From NCBI GenBank assembly GCA_964447605.1, contig CAYUTA010000008.1, positions 1 to 64,000 of the forward strand: a stretch of 64,000 nt of DNA, given 5' to 3'. The notes beneath the pieces were generated by a model that did not search any database, had not been told where the DNA came from, and saw only the letters and a list, made by a program, of their open reading frames with translations. This stretch comes from CAYUTA01 sp964447605. GTDB lineage: Bacteria; Bacillota; Clostridia; Christensenellales; CAG-138. How positions within the stretch are numbered: position 1 is the first letter of the stretch; each line of letters begins with the position of its first letter. A program made the position numbers and the translations under genes. This document shows, in pieces, positions 17,170-25,426 of this stretch.

Positions 17170-19920
17170 ATGGGTTTTGTAGATAAGCTGCTTGGCAACA
17201 CCAGCGAGGGGCGGCTCAAAAAATTAAGGCCGTACGTGGAGCGCATCAACGCGCTCGAGCCGGACATGCAGGCGCGTTCGGACGCGGAGCTACAAGCGCT
17301 GACGGATTCGTTCCGGCAAAGGCTTACCGATGGGGAAACGCTTGACGACGTGATGTGCGAGGCGTTTGCCGCCGTGCGGGAAGCGTCCGTGCGGACCGTG
17401 GGCATGCGTCATTTCGATGTGCAGCTTCTTGGCGGCATGGTGCTGCACCAGGGGCGCATCGCCGAGATGAAGACCGGCGAGGGCAAAACGCTTGTTGCCA
17501 CGCTGCCCGCATATCTCAACGCGCTCTCCGGCAACAGCGTGCACATCGTCACGGTCAATGATTACCTCGCCCGGCGCGACGCGCAGTGGATGGGCAAAAT
17601 TCACCGGTTCCTCGGCCTCACGGTGGGCTGCGTCGTCCACGACCTCGACGCCGGGGAGCGCCGCGCTGCCTATGCGTGCGACATCACCTACGGCACGAAT
17701 AACGAGTTCGGCTTCGATTATCTGCGCGACAACATGGTGGTCTATAAGGAAAACATGGTGCAGCGGGATTTAAGCTATGCCATCATTGACGAGGTGGACA
17801 GCATCCTCATCGACGAGGCGCGCACCCCGCTGATCATCAGCGGCGCGGGCGAGGAATCCAGCCTGCTGTACGTGGAGGCCAACCGCTTTGTCAGGGGCCT
17901 GACGCGCGGCAGCGATATCGTCGAGCAGAGCCGCACCGATCAGATGATGGGCGAGATTGCGCCGGAGGACGGCGATTATCAGTGCGATATCAAGCGCCGC
18001 ACCGTGCAGCTCACCGCCGAGGGCGTGAAAAAAACCGAGGCGCGCTTCCATGTCGAAAGCCTTGCCGACCCGGCGAACATGGAGCTCAACCACCACATCA
18101 TCCAGGCGCTGCGCGCCAACGCGCTATTTACGCGCGATAAGGATTACGTCGTGCAGGACGGGCAGGTGCTCATCGTGGACGAGTTCACCGGCCGGCTCAT
18201 GATCGGCCGCCGTTTCAACGAGGGCCTGCACCAGGCGCTCGAGGCCAAGGAGGGCGTCAAGGTTGAGCGTGAAAACAAAACCCTGGCCACCATCACGTTC
18301 CAAAACTATTTCCGTATGTTCAAAAAGCTCGCCGGCATGACCGGAACGGCCAAAACCGAGGAGAGCGAGTTCATGGGCATCTACGACCTGGACGTGGTGG
18401 AAATCCCCACGAACATGCCCATGATCCGCAAGGATTTTAACGACGCGGTGTTCGCCACCGAAACGGGCAAGTTCCGCAACGTGGTCGGGGAAATCGAGGC
18501 GGTGCACGCCACGGGACAGCCCATTCTCGTGGGCACGATCTCCGTTGAGCGCAGCGAATATCTCAGCGAGCTGCTGAGGCGCAAGGGCATCCGGCACGAG
18601 GTGCTCAATGCCAAGTACCACGCCAAGGAGGCCGAGATCGTGGCCCAGGCGGGCAAGCTCAACGCTGTGACCATCGCCACCAATATGGCCGGCCGCGGTA
18701 CGGATATCCTGCTCGGCGGCAATCCGGATTTCCTCGCGCGGCAGGCGCTGCGGCAGGAGGGCATGGAGGAATGGCTCATCGAGGAGGCTACGGGCCACGC
18801 GGATACCGGTGAAGAGGAGATTCTTGCGGCAAGGAAACGCTACATGGAATTGCATGAACAGTTTAAGCGGCAGACCGAGCGCGAGCACGAGCGGGTCGTT
18901 GCGCTCGGCGGACTGCATATCATCGGCACCGAGCGGCATGAAAGCCGCCGTATCGACAACCAGCTCCGCGGCCGTGCGGGCCGCCAGGGCGACCCTGGCA
19001 GCACGCGGTTCTACGTATCGCTTGAGGATGAACTGATGCGGCGCTTTGGCGCGGACCGCGTCAGCGGCATCATGGAGCGGCTCAACCCGGACGACGACAT
19101 GGTCATTGAGACGCGCCTGATTACGAGGCAGATTGAAAACGCGCAAAAGCGCGTGGAGCTGCACAACTTTGAAATCAGGAAAAACGTGTTGCGCTACGAC
19201 GACGTGATGAACAAGCAGCGCGAGATCATCTACGGCCAGCGCCGCCGCGTGCTCATGGGCGAGGATTTAAGCGGGAGCACCCGCTCCATGCTGCAAGAAT
19301 CGCTCGACGCGGTAACCGCATTGCACTGCGGCGGCCATACGCCGTCGTCGGAATGGGGCTTTGTGCCTCTGAGCAACGACGTGTGCGATATGCTGATGCG
19401 GCCGCGCCGGCCCCTGTTTTCCGCCGGTGAAATCGAACGCTTCGGGATTGAGGAGGTCAAGCGGCGCGCGTACGGGTTTGCCGAGGAGGCCTATGCCGAA
19501 AAGGAGGCGGAGATCACGGCGGCGGGCGGCGACATGCGCGAGGTTGAGCGCATCGTGCTGCTGCGCGCGGTGGACGCGCACTGGATGGACCATATCGACG
19601 CGATGGATCAGCTCCGGCAGGGGATCGGACTGCGCGCCTACGCGCAGTCCGATCCGGTCAACGCGTATACCAGCGAAGGCTTCGACATGTTCGATGCGAT
19701 GGTGGCCGAAATCCGGGATGAAACCATCCGTACGGTCTTCCGCGTGCAGGTGAAATCCCAGCCGGTGCGCCGGGAACAGCTTGCCAGACCCATCGACACC
19801 CCGGCGGAGGGCGGCGATGCGCCCGCGCGCAGGAGCGGCAAAAAAATCGGCCGCAACGACCCGTGCCCCTGCGGCAGCGGCAAAAAATACAAGAATTGCT
19901 GCATGAACAGGGAGTCGTAG
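17170..19920 (+). CDS. secA: preprotein translocase ATPase SecA
   Basis: 916 residues, full length. It drives secretory proteins through SecYEG using ATP. The first nucleotide-binding domain has Walker A MKTGEGKTLVA near residue 102 and the DEAD-like DEVDSILIDEARTP near 208; VGTISVERSEYLSELL and ATNMAGRGTDILLGG mark the second motor domain, and GRAGRQGDPGSTRFYVSLED the switch region. The C-terminus ends in CPCGSGKKYKNCC, the zinc-binding SEC-C tail that contacts SecB or ribosomes. AAGGAG precedes the ATG. Its own promoter is visible, and prfB follows in the order common in Bacillota. Confidence 0.98.
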   Translation: MGFVDKLLGNTSEGRLKKLRPYVERINALEPDMQARSDAELQALTDSFRQRLTDGETLDDVMCEAFAAVREASVRTVGMRHFDVQLLGGMVLHQGRIAEMKTGEGKTLVATLPAYLNALSGNSVHIVTVNDYLARRDAQWMGKIHRFLGLTVGCVVHDLDAGERRAAYACDITYGTNNEFGFDYLRDNMVVYKENMVQRDLSYAIIDEVDSILIDEARTPLIISGAGEESSLLYVEANRFVRGLTRGSDIVEQSRTDQMMGEIAPEDGDYQCDIKRRTVQLTAEGVKKTEARFHVESLADPANMELNHHIIQALRANALFTRDKDYVVQDGQVLIVDEFTGRLMIGRRFNEGLHQALEAKEGVKVERENKTLATITFQNYFRMFKKLAGMTGTAKTEESEFMGIYDLDVVEIPTNMPMIRKDFNDAVFATETGKFRNVVGEIEAVHATGQPILVGTISVERSEYLSELLRRKGIRHEVLNAKYHAKEAEIVAQAGKLNAVTIATNMAGRGTDILLGGNPDFLARQALRQEGMEEWLIEEATGHADTGEEEILAARKRYMELHEQFKRQTEREHERVVALGGLHIIGTERHESRRIDNQLRGRAGRQGDPGSTRFYVSLEDELMRRFGADRVSGIMERLNPDDDMVIETRLITRQIENAQKRVELHNFEIRKNVLRYDDVMNKQREIIYGQRRRVLMGEDLSGSTRSMLQESLDAVTALHCGGHTPSSEWGFVPLSNDVCDMLMRPRRPLFSAGEIERFGIEEVKRRAYGFAEEAYAEKEAEITAAGGDMREVERIVLLRAVDAHWMDHIDAMDQLRQGIGLRAYAQSDPVNAYTSEGFDMFDAMVAEIRDETIRTVFRVQVKSQPVRREQLARPIDTPAEGGDAPARRSGKKIGRNDPCPCGSGKKYKNCCMNRES

Positions 19921-19930
19921 CGGCGCTTTC

Positions 19931-20032
19931 GTGGGGACGCTGTCCCCACACCCCCGCTTAGAGAGCACGCTCCCCAGGAACCCTCTTATGCAGGACGCTG
20001 TCCCTGCACCCGGCTTAGGGGAGGCGTTCCCC
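19931..20032. repeat. two-unit palindromic intergenic repeat between secA and prfB
   Basis: Two units of about 58 bp. Unit 1 starts with GTGGGGAC GCT GTCCCCAC (19931-19949, perfect 8-bp stem). Unit 2 starts with TGCAGGAC GCT GTCCCTGCA (19989-20008, one bulge). Both share the core GGACGCTGTCC, followed by CACCC and CTTAG, and each ends in a further dyad with CCCC (20018-20032: GGGGA / TCCCC). There is no T-run, so this is not a standard terminator. Confidence 0.65.
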
Positions 20033-20125
20033 GGGGGCCCCGTGTGCCGACGTCGCCATCTTGCGGCGCAGGCGGGTTTCAAAGGGCAATGCCCCATCAC
20101 ACGATTTTTCGGGAGGATAACCAGA

Positions 20126-21226
20126 ATGATACCCCTTGACGAATATAAAATACAGATCCAGGAGGCGGGGCAGAAGCTCCGGGCCGTTGGCGCGGCGCTG
20201 AACCCGGAGGCCATCCAGCAGGAGTTGGCCGGGCTTGAGGAGGCGATGGGCGCGCCGGACTTCTGGAGCGATGTGGAAAACGCCAACAAGGTCAACCAGA
20301 AGGTCAAGGCCCTGCAAAACAAGCTGGACCGCTATGGCAGGCTTTGCGCGCAGTTTGAGGACTTGAGCGTGCTTGTCGAGATGGCCGAGGAGGAGGGCGA
20401 CGACAGTCTGGTCGATGAGATCAGGAGCGAAACCGCCTCCGTGTGCGCGCAGATCGAGACCATGCAGCTTGCGCAGCTGCTCAAAGGCCCATACGACAAC
20501 TCCAACGCCGTGCTCTCGCTGCACGCGGGCGCGGGCGGCACGGAAGCGCAGGACTGGACCGAGATGCTCTACCGCATGTATACCCGCTATTGCGAGCGCT
20601 GCGGCTGGACGGTGCGCGAGTTGGATCTGCTCGACGGCGACGATGCGGGTGTAAAATCCGTTACGTTTGAGGTCAGCGGCGAAAATGCCTATGGCTATCT
20701 CAAGGCCGAGAAAGGCGTGCACCGGCTGGTGCGCATTTCGCCGTTTGACGCAAGCGGCAGGCGGCATACGTCGTTTTCCTCGCTGGACGTCACGCCGATT
20801 TTTGACGACGACGTGGGCGATATCAAAATCGAGCCGGACGACCTGCGGGTGGACACCTACCGGTCGAGCGGCGCGGGCGGACAGCACGTCAACAAAACCA
20901 GCTCCGCCATCCGCATCACGCATCTGCCCACGGGCATTGTCGTGCAGTGCCAGAACGAGCGCAGCCAGATTCAAAACCGCGAGACCGCCATGCGCATGCT
21001 GCGCGGCAAGCTGCTGGAACTGCAGGAACGGGAGCGGGAGGCGCAGATGGCCGCCATCAAGGGCGAGATGAAGAAGATCGAATGGGGCAGCCAGATCCGT
21101 TCCTATGTGTTCCAGCCCTATACGCTGGTCAAGGACCACCGCACCGGGTTTGAAAACGGCAACATTCAGGCCGTGATGGACGGCGACCTCGACGATTTTA
21201 TCCGCGCGTATCTGGTGCGGTCATGA
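20126..21226 (+). CDS. prfB: peptide chain release factor 2
   Basis: 366 residues from the ATG at 20126 behind GGGAGG. It reads UGA and UAA stop codons and triggers peptide release. The SPF anticodon-like tripeptide (VRISPFDASGRR) identifies RF2 rather than RF1, and RSSGAGGQHVNKTSSA carries the catalytic GGQ. Alignment by eye with RF2 N-termini places GAALNPE where the programmed +1 frameshift normally occurs, but here the reading frame is continuous: there is no in-frame TGA and no frameshift needed. The palindromic repeat tract separates it from secA; the small membrane-protein gene follows. Confidence 0.95.
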   Translation: MIPLDEYKIQIQEAGQKLRAVGAALNPEAIQQELAGLEEAMGAPDFWSDVENANKVNQKVKALQNKLDRYGRLCAQFEDLSVLVEMAEEEGDDSLVDEIRSETASVCAQIETMQLAQLLKGPYDNSNAVLSLHAGAGGTEAQDWTEMLYRMYTRYCERCGWTVRELDLLDGDDAGVKSVTFEVSGENAYGYLKAEKGVHRLVRISPFDASGRRHTSFSSLDVTPIFDDDVGDIKIEPDDLRVDTYRSSGAGGQHVNKTSSAIRITHLPTGIVVQCQNERSQIQNRETAMRMLRGKLLELQEREREAQMAAIKGEMKKIEWGSQIRSYVFQPYTLVKDHRTGFENGNIQAVMDGDLDDFIRAYLVRS

Positions 21227-21300
21227 CGGCGCGCCGCTTTGGCGGGATTGCCGGCAGCGCGGAAGCCCGTTTATTTTTCCGAAAAGGCGGAACCGATGGA

Positions 21301-21531
21301 ATGAAGCCACATACCAGAAAAATCATTGCGCCGGTTGTCATCACATGCGTCATTGCCCTGTACGATATCGGATTTGTAGTCGCGTGCGCCCAAATCGATG
21401 CGTTTCCGCCGGCCGCAAAGCTGGTTTTGGGTGGGATTCCCCTGATTTTTGTGGGGATTTGCATATCCGTTCTGGTGGAACGAATCAAGGAGATAAGGAG
21501 TGGTGAAGAGGATGATCTTGGTCAATACTGA
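21301..21531 (+). CDS. small two-helix membrane protein, unknown
   Basis: 76 residues from 21301 (MKPHTRKIIAPVV), with hydrophobic segments at about 9-31 and 40-60 and a charged tail EEDDLGQY. The frame can also open at 21223, overlapping the prfB stop as ATGA, which would add 26 residues with no hydrophobic character; the shorter start gives the more typical N-terminus, but its ribosome site (AAAGGCGG) is modest. The end overlaps the start of the YbjQ-family gene, so both are likely co-expressed. I do not recognise a family. Confidence 0.6.
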   Translation: MKPHTRKIIAPVVITCVIALYDIGFVVACAQIDAFPPAAKLVLGGIPLIFVGICISVLVERIKEIRSGEEDDLGQY

Positions 21532-21829
21532 CTACATTGCCGGAAAAGAGCTGGAGATGCTGGGGCTGGTGAAGGGCAGCACGATCCAGTCGAAAAACAT
21601 CGGGCGCGACATCACCCAGGGCTTTAAAACCCTGGTCGGCGGCGAGTTGAAAGCCTACAATGAGATGATGAACGACGCGCGGGCGCTCGCTACGAAGCGG
21701 ATGGTCGAGGAAGCGCAGTCGCTGGGCGCGGACGCCGTTGTCAACGTGCGCTACGCATCCGCTGCCGTTATGCAGGGCGCCGCCGAGGTCATGGCGTACG
21801 GCACCGCGGTCAAGTTTACGGCAAATTAA
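21512..21829 (+). CDS. YbjQ/DUF74 family protein
   Basis: 105 residues starting at ATG 21512 with AAGGAG 11 nt upstream (GTG codons at 21500 and 21503 touch the ribosome site). The sequence VNTDYIAGKELEMLGLVKGS, GRDITQGFKTLVGGEL, ARALATKRMVEEAQSLGADA and VVNVRYASAAVMQGAAEVMAYGTAV is the compact YbjQ fold, a pentameric family called heavy-metal-binding by sequence only. The biological role is unknown. Its 5' end overlaps the preceding small membrane-protein gene, which suggests they act together. Confidence 0.85.
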   Translation: MILVNTDYIAGKELEMLGLVKGSTIQSKNIGRDITQGFKTLVGGELKAYNEMMNDARALATKRMVEEAQSLGADAVVNVRYASAAVMQGAAEVMAYGTAVKFTAN

Positions 21830-21907
21830 CAGCGCGTGCATTTGTTCTAACGCAAGCGCTGGAACGGCGCCCCGCCCCCCGGCGGGGAATGCCAAAACGG
21901 AGGAAAC

Positions 21908-21963
21908 CGGCGGGCGTATAAGCCCGCCGCTGAAAAACGCCTGTAATTTCAGGTGGAAACCTG
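21908..21963 (+). other. two hairpins upstream of the amino-acid kinase gene
   Basis: CGGCGGGC (21908-21915) pairs perfectly with GCCCGCCG (21922-21929), and CAGGT (21950-21954) with ACCTG (21959-21963) around GGAA. They stand 57-110 nt before the GTG start. There is no T-run, so they look like a structured leader or mRNA-stabilising element rather than a terminator. Confidence 0.4.
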
Positions 21964-22019
21964 TGATTTAAAAGGACGGCAGACCCCTTTGGGCATACAT
22001 AAGGAAGGGAGAGGTTCCC

Positions 22020-22844
22020 GTGCGGTTTGATTACGAACTTGTCGGCAAAATCGGCTCGATGGCGCTGATTCGCAGGGCGGATAACGACATCGACTACAAT
22101 ATTTTTTCCCGTCTGGGGCGCGAGCTGAAGCCCGGCATGATCTGGGTGACCAGCGGCGCAACGGAGATCGGCCGGCTCGACTATATCCGCCGGCAGGGGC
22201 GCGAGCTTTCGGGCGACCCCCAGGAGGTCAAGGCGGACTATTCGGCACAGGGGCAGACCATCCTGATGGGCGAATACCGGCGCTATATTCCGGACCGTTA
22301 CAGCGTGCGGCAGCTGCTCGTGGAGCACACGCACTTCAACGACGAGGAAAAACGCAATCACATCCGTGATTTTCTGCTGCGCTGCGCCAGACAGGAGGCC
22401 ATCCCCATCGTCAATTACAACGACCCGGTGAGCATTGAAGAAATCCGGAAGATGGAGCTTGCGCATCTGCGCGAGCGTGGCGGTGAAGCGGTGGAATGCA
22501 TCGACAACGACGAGACGGCTTCGGTCATCTGCTCGCTGGTGCATGCGCGCCATCTGGTCATTCTCACCAGCGTGGACGGCATCTACCGCGACCCGGGCGA
22601 CCCGGGCACGCTCGTGCCCTGCGTCGAGGGGGCGACGCCCGATGAACTGATTGCGCAGGTGACCGCGCTGGAGGGAAGCTGCGTGGGCGCGAGCCGCGCA
22701 GGGGCCAACGGCGCAAGGGCCAAGCTCGATTTTATCAAGCGGCCGCTCCGCGAGGGAACGACCGTCGTCATTGCCAACGCAAAGAACCGGATTTCGGATG
22801 CGCTCAAGGGGGATTGCCCAAGGACAATTTTTAGAATACGATAA
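22020..22844 (+). CDS. amino-acid-kinase family protein, glutamate 5-kinase-like
   Basis: 274 residues from a GTG behind AAGGAAGGGAGAGG. Motifs follow glutamate 5-kinase (ProB) at the expected places: VGKIGSMAL for phosphate binding, WVTSGATEIG for the SSGAI loop, RQLLVEHTHF for QLL, PIVNYNDPV for PIINEND, ECIDNDETASVICSLV for GDND and VILTSVDGIY for LLTDVDGLY. There is no C-terminal PUA domain. ProB phosphorylates glutamate as the first step of proline synthesis, but substitutions in nearly every motif and the absence of proA nearby leave the substrate open; related kinases act on UMP, carbamate, aspartate or isopentenyl phosphate. Confidence 0.65.
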   Translation: MRFDYELVGKIGSMALIRRADNDIDYNIFSRLGRELKPGMIWVTSGATEIGRLDYIRRQGRELSGDPQEVKADYSAQGQTILMGEYRRYIPDRYSVRQLLVEHTHFNDEEKRNHIRDFLLRCARQEAIPIVNYNDPVSIEEIRKMELAHLRERGGEAVECIDNDETASVICSLVHARHLVILTSVDGIYRDPGDPGTLVPCVEGATPDELIAQVTALEGSCVGASRAGANGARAKLDFIKRPLREGTTVVIANAKNRISDALKGDCPRTIFRIR

Positions 22845-22865
22845 AAAAATCGTTAAACAAAAAAT

Positions 22866-22899
22866 ATTTATTGACAATCAATAAATCTAGTGTTAAACT
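22866..22899 (+). promoter_or_regulatory. promoter with overlapping 9-bp inverted-repeat operator
   Basis: TTGACA (22871-22876), a 17-bp spacer and an extended -10, TGTTAAACT (22891-22899). A perfect inverted repeat, ATTTATTGA CAA TCAATAAAT (22866-22886), covers the -35 box. The regulator encoded second in this operon (XRE protein at 23403) is the obvious candidate to bind it. Confidence 0.75.
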
Positions 22900-22935
22900 G
22901 TCGCCAACCAGAAAATGGAGGGGGCGGTTTTTTAT

Positions 22936-23388
22936 ATGAATCGGAAGCTCAATTTGTTTGTCAAGATACTGATCTGGTGCGGCATGGGATTTGGAATCGT
23001 GCTCATGGCGTTCATCACGCACAGAGCGGCCGGCTACACCGGCATATCCGCTGTCAACGGCAAGCCCGGCTGGCAGTTTTTCGTATCCTATGCGTTGACG
23101 GTGCTGTGCTTTTTGGGCGCGGAATACATTGCCTGGACGCTGCAACGGATGATGCGCTCGCTTGACAGCGATCCCTTTGTGCGGCAAAACGTGGCGGCGC
23201 TCAAGCGCATGGGGTTTGTGGCGCTGGGGGTCATGGCGTGCGGCCTTGCCACGCTGCTGCTGCAGGCCGTACCGCTGGCGGTGGTGTTTGCCGTGCCCAT
23301 CGGCATGTGCGGGTTGTTTTCGCTGGTGCTTTCAGGCGTGTTTGAACGGGCGGTCGCTTTCAAGCAGGAAAACGACCTGACGGTATAG
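22936..23388 (+). CDS. DUF2975 family membrane protein
   Basis: 150 residues from the ATG at 22936. Four hydrophobic segments (about 8-28, 46-66, 85-108 and 112-134) with the loop QRMMRSLDSDPFVRQNVAALKRMG between the second and third, the signature part of DUF2975. These proteins are nearly always paired with a small XRE regulator, as here (14-nt gap). Function unknown; the pairing suggests that the membrane protein senses or modulates something for the regulator. An alternative ATG at 22915 would add seven residues but sits on the ribosome site. Confidence 0.8.
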   Translation: MNRKLNLFVKILIWCGMGFGIVLMAFITHRAAGYTGISAVNGKPGWQFFVSYALTVLCFLGAEYIAWTLQRMMRSLDSDPFVRQNVAALKRMGFVALGVMACGLATLLLQAVPLAVVFAVPIGMCGLFSLVLSGVFERAVAFKQENDLTV

Positions 23389-23402
23389 AGGAGGCGGGCG
23401 GC

Positions 23403-23618
23403 ATGATACAGGTCAATCTCGACGTCATGATGGCGAAGCGAAAAATGAGCCTGAACGAGCTTTCCGCCAGGGTGGACATTTCGCTGGCCAATCTTTCGAT
23501 TCTTAAAAACAACAAGTGCAGGGCGATCCGCTTTTCCACCCTGAGCGCGCTGTGCAAGGCGCTGGAGTGCCAGGTGAGCGATCTGATGGAGTTTGTCGAA
23601 GATGCGGCGGGCGGCTGA
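23403..23618 (+). CDS. XRE/Cro family regulator (YozG-like)
   Basis: 71 residues behind GAGGAGG. Almost the whole protein is one helix-turn-helix: MMAKRKMSLNELSARVDISL is the first part, and SLANLSILKNNKCRAIRFST the recognition region, followed by LSALCKALECQVSDLMEF. Small regulators of this type accompany DUF2975 proteins. It probably represses its own operon through the inverted repeat over the -35 box at 22866-22886. Confidence 0.85.
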   Translation: MIQVNLDVMMAKRKMSLNELSARVDISLANLSILKNNKCRAIRFSTLSALCKALECQVSDLMEFVEDAAGG

Positions 23619-23734
23619 GAAGGCGCATGAAAAAGGAATGCGGTTAGCGTATTCAACCTGAAACCGGCGTGGACACGATTAAAATGCCTCCGTCGCCGGC
23701 CAATTGATTCGCATGGGGAGGAGCGGTGCAGCGT

Positions 23735-24988
23735 ATGGAAAACGAGAAGAAAGCGGCCCCGGTTGAACCGGAAGCTGAGCGCGCAGAGGAGGCGCGTCCT
23801 GTTTACACCTCCGCGCAGCGGTGGCTGCTGCTGGGCGTGCTCATTGTCGGAATCGCCTGGCGCTGGGGCTGTGAGTTGCCCCATGGCAACTGGTACGGCG
23901 CGTTTTGGCTTGCGGCCATGGCGGTCCCCACCGTTTTTTTATGGAGACGCGTGTGCAAAGACCGCACGGCTATGGCAATCGGCGCTGCGGCAATCGCGCT
24001 GTGCGTGCTCATGTTGGCGCATGGCGGGCGGAATGATCTGAACCTTCTCCTGCTTGCGGGAATTCCCGCGGCCATGATGCTGTATCTGGTATTCGCCGCG
24101 TACGATATCCCGCTGCGCCGCGAGGGAGAGGCGGCGCGCCGGGCGCTTGCGGGCGTGTTCGTGTATCCGTTCAAGGGGATACCGCAGTTCTTTGGCGCGA
24201 TCGGCTCGCTGGTTTCCGGGCGCGGGCACGGCGCTTGGAAGCGGGTTCTGCCTGGCGCCGCGCTTGGTATCCCGCTGGCCGCGGGCGTGACGCTGCTGCT
24301 GATGCAGGCGGATGCGAACATGCAGCGCCTGTTTGAACGGCTGCTTTCCGGCATTCCCCTGTGGATTTGCCGCGGCATAACGGTGCTGCTGGTTGCCATG
24401 CTGTTTTTCGGCGTATTCCATTCTGCCATCCGGCAGGACAAAACGCCGATTGGCGCCGGCCGCCCGGCGGATTGGCCCGCTTCGACCATGACGCTGCTTC
24501 TTACTCCGCTGCTGGCGGTCTATGCCATATTTGCCTGCTTCCAGTTCGGGTATCTGTTTGGCGGCGCGCTGCCCGCAAAGCTGACCTATTCGGAGTACGC
24601 ACGGCAGGGCTTTACACAACTCAACGTGGTTGCGGCCATCAACTTTACGCTGCTCGGGCTGTGCTGGCGGTATGGCGCGCAGACTTGGACGCTGCGGGTG
24701 CTCGGCGCGCTGCTGCTGACCGCCACGGGCATGGTCGTCGCATCCTCCATCGTGCGGCTGCTGCTCTATATCGACGCATATGGGCTGACCCTATGGCGCG
24801 TTCTGCCGCTGTGGCTTGCCATATTCCTTGCGGCGCTCACGCTCCTGTGCGCCGTGCGGTTTGTGCGGCGGACGCTCCCGGTGCTGCGCATCGGCGGCCT
24901 GGCATTGTTGTATTGGTATGTGCTGCTGAATATTCCCGACTGGAACGCAGTGATCGCCGCGTACAACGCCGCGCACGGCATGGGCTGA
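23735..24988 (+). CDS. DUF4153/DUF4173 family membrane protein
   Basis: 417 residues from ATG 23735, 11 nt after GGGGAGGAG (a GTG at 23726 is too close to it). A charged N-terminal tail is followed by about eleven hydrophobic segments. The motif YSEYARQGFTQLNVVAAINF near residue 290 is typical of DUF4153/DUF4173 proteins. Function unknown; members are often next to regulators, and this one follows the DUF2975/XRE pair by 116 bp. Confidence 0.7.
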   Translation: MENEKKAAPVEPEAERAEEARPVYTSAQRWLLLGVLIVGIAWRWGCELPHGNWYGAFWLAAMAVPTVFLWRRVCKDRTAMAIGAAAIALCVLMLAHGGRNDLNLLLLAGIPAAMMLYLVFAAYDIPLRREGEAARRALAGVFVYPFKGIPQFFGAIGSLVSGRGHGAWKRVLPGAALGIPLAAGVTLLLMQADANMQRLFERLLSGIPLWICRGITVLLVAMLFFGVFHSAIRQDKTPIGAGRPADWPASTMTLLLTPLLAVYAIFACFQFGYLFGGALPAKLTYSEYARQGFTQLNVVAAINFTLLGLCWRYGAQTWTLRVLGALLLTATGMVVASSIVRLLLYIDAYGLTLWRVLPLWLAIFLAALTLLCAVRFVRRTLPVLRIGGLALLYWYVLLNIPDWNAVIAAYNAAHGMG

Positions 24989-25060
24989 ACGGGGGGGTTA
25001 CGGGGTGGAGAGAGGCGAACGCTTGCTCGGGCGCTGCTCGGCGCGCTGCTGTATCCCGTG

Positions 25061-25088
25061 TTATGAAGCCTGATCGATTTTTTATTAT
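25061..25088 (+). promoter_or_regulatory. possible promoter of a small membrane-protein gene
   Basis: TTATGA (25061-25066), a 16-bp spacer and TATTAT (25083-25088), about 30 nt upstream of the ATG at 25118. The match is moderate. Confidence 0.35.
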
Positions 25089-25117
25089 ACCGGCGCCGGA
25101 TGCGGAGGTCCGGATGC

Positions 25118-25426
25118 ATGTCTTCTTTAGATGCTGCGCCCATGCTTTGCGGCGTTCTGAACGGCCTTGCCGTCTCCGCGCGGAAACGGTATCTTACCCG
25201 GGTTCTTGCGGCGTTGTTTGGCGCGATGGGTATTCTTTGGACGTTTGCACTTGGCATGCCGACATGGATTGGAAATCTCGTATTTCCGGGCTATGGGGAA
25301 ATGAGCGCGGGCGGAAGCTTTGCAACGGTTATTCTGCCGCTGTTCCATTGGTTTGGCGCATTGGCCGCAAGACTGCCTGCCGGCCTTGTTTCATCCGTGC
25401 AGGGCAAGCGCGCTACTCCCGCGTAA
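25118..25426 (+). CDS. small hypothetical membrane protein
   Basis: 102 residues from ATG 25118, with GGAGG 9 nt upstream; the longer form from 25100 runs through that site. Two hydrophobic segments at about 28-50 and 68-92 (FGAMGILWTFALGMPTWIG and FATVILPLFHWFGALAARLP). I know no family. The gene converges with rsmI and their ends overlap by 14 nt, which weakens the case a little. It could be a remnant of a larger membrane protein. Confidence 0.4.
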   Translation: MSSLDAAPMLCGVLNGLAVSARKRYLTRVLAALFGAMGILWTFALGMPTWIGNLVFPGYGEMSAGGSFATVILPLFHWFGALAARLPAGLVSSVQGKRATPA

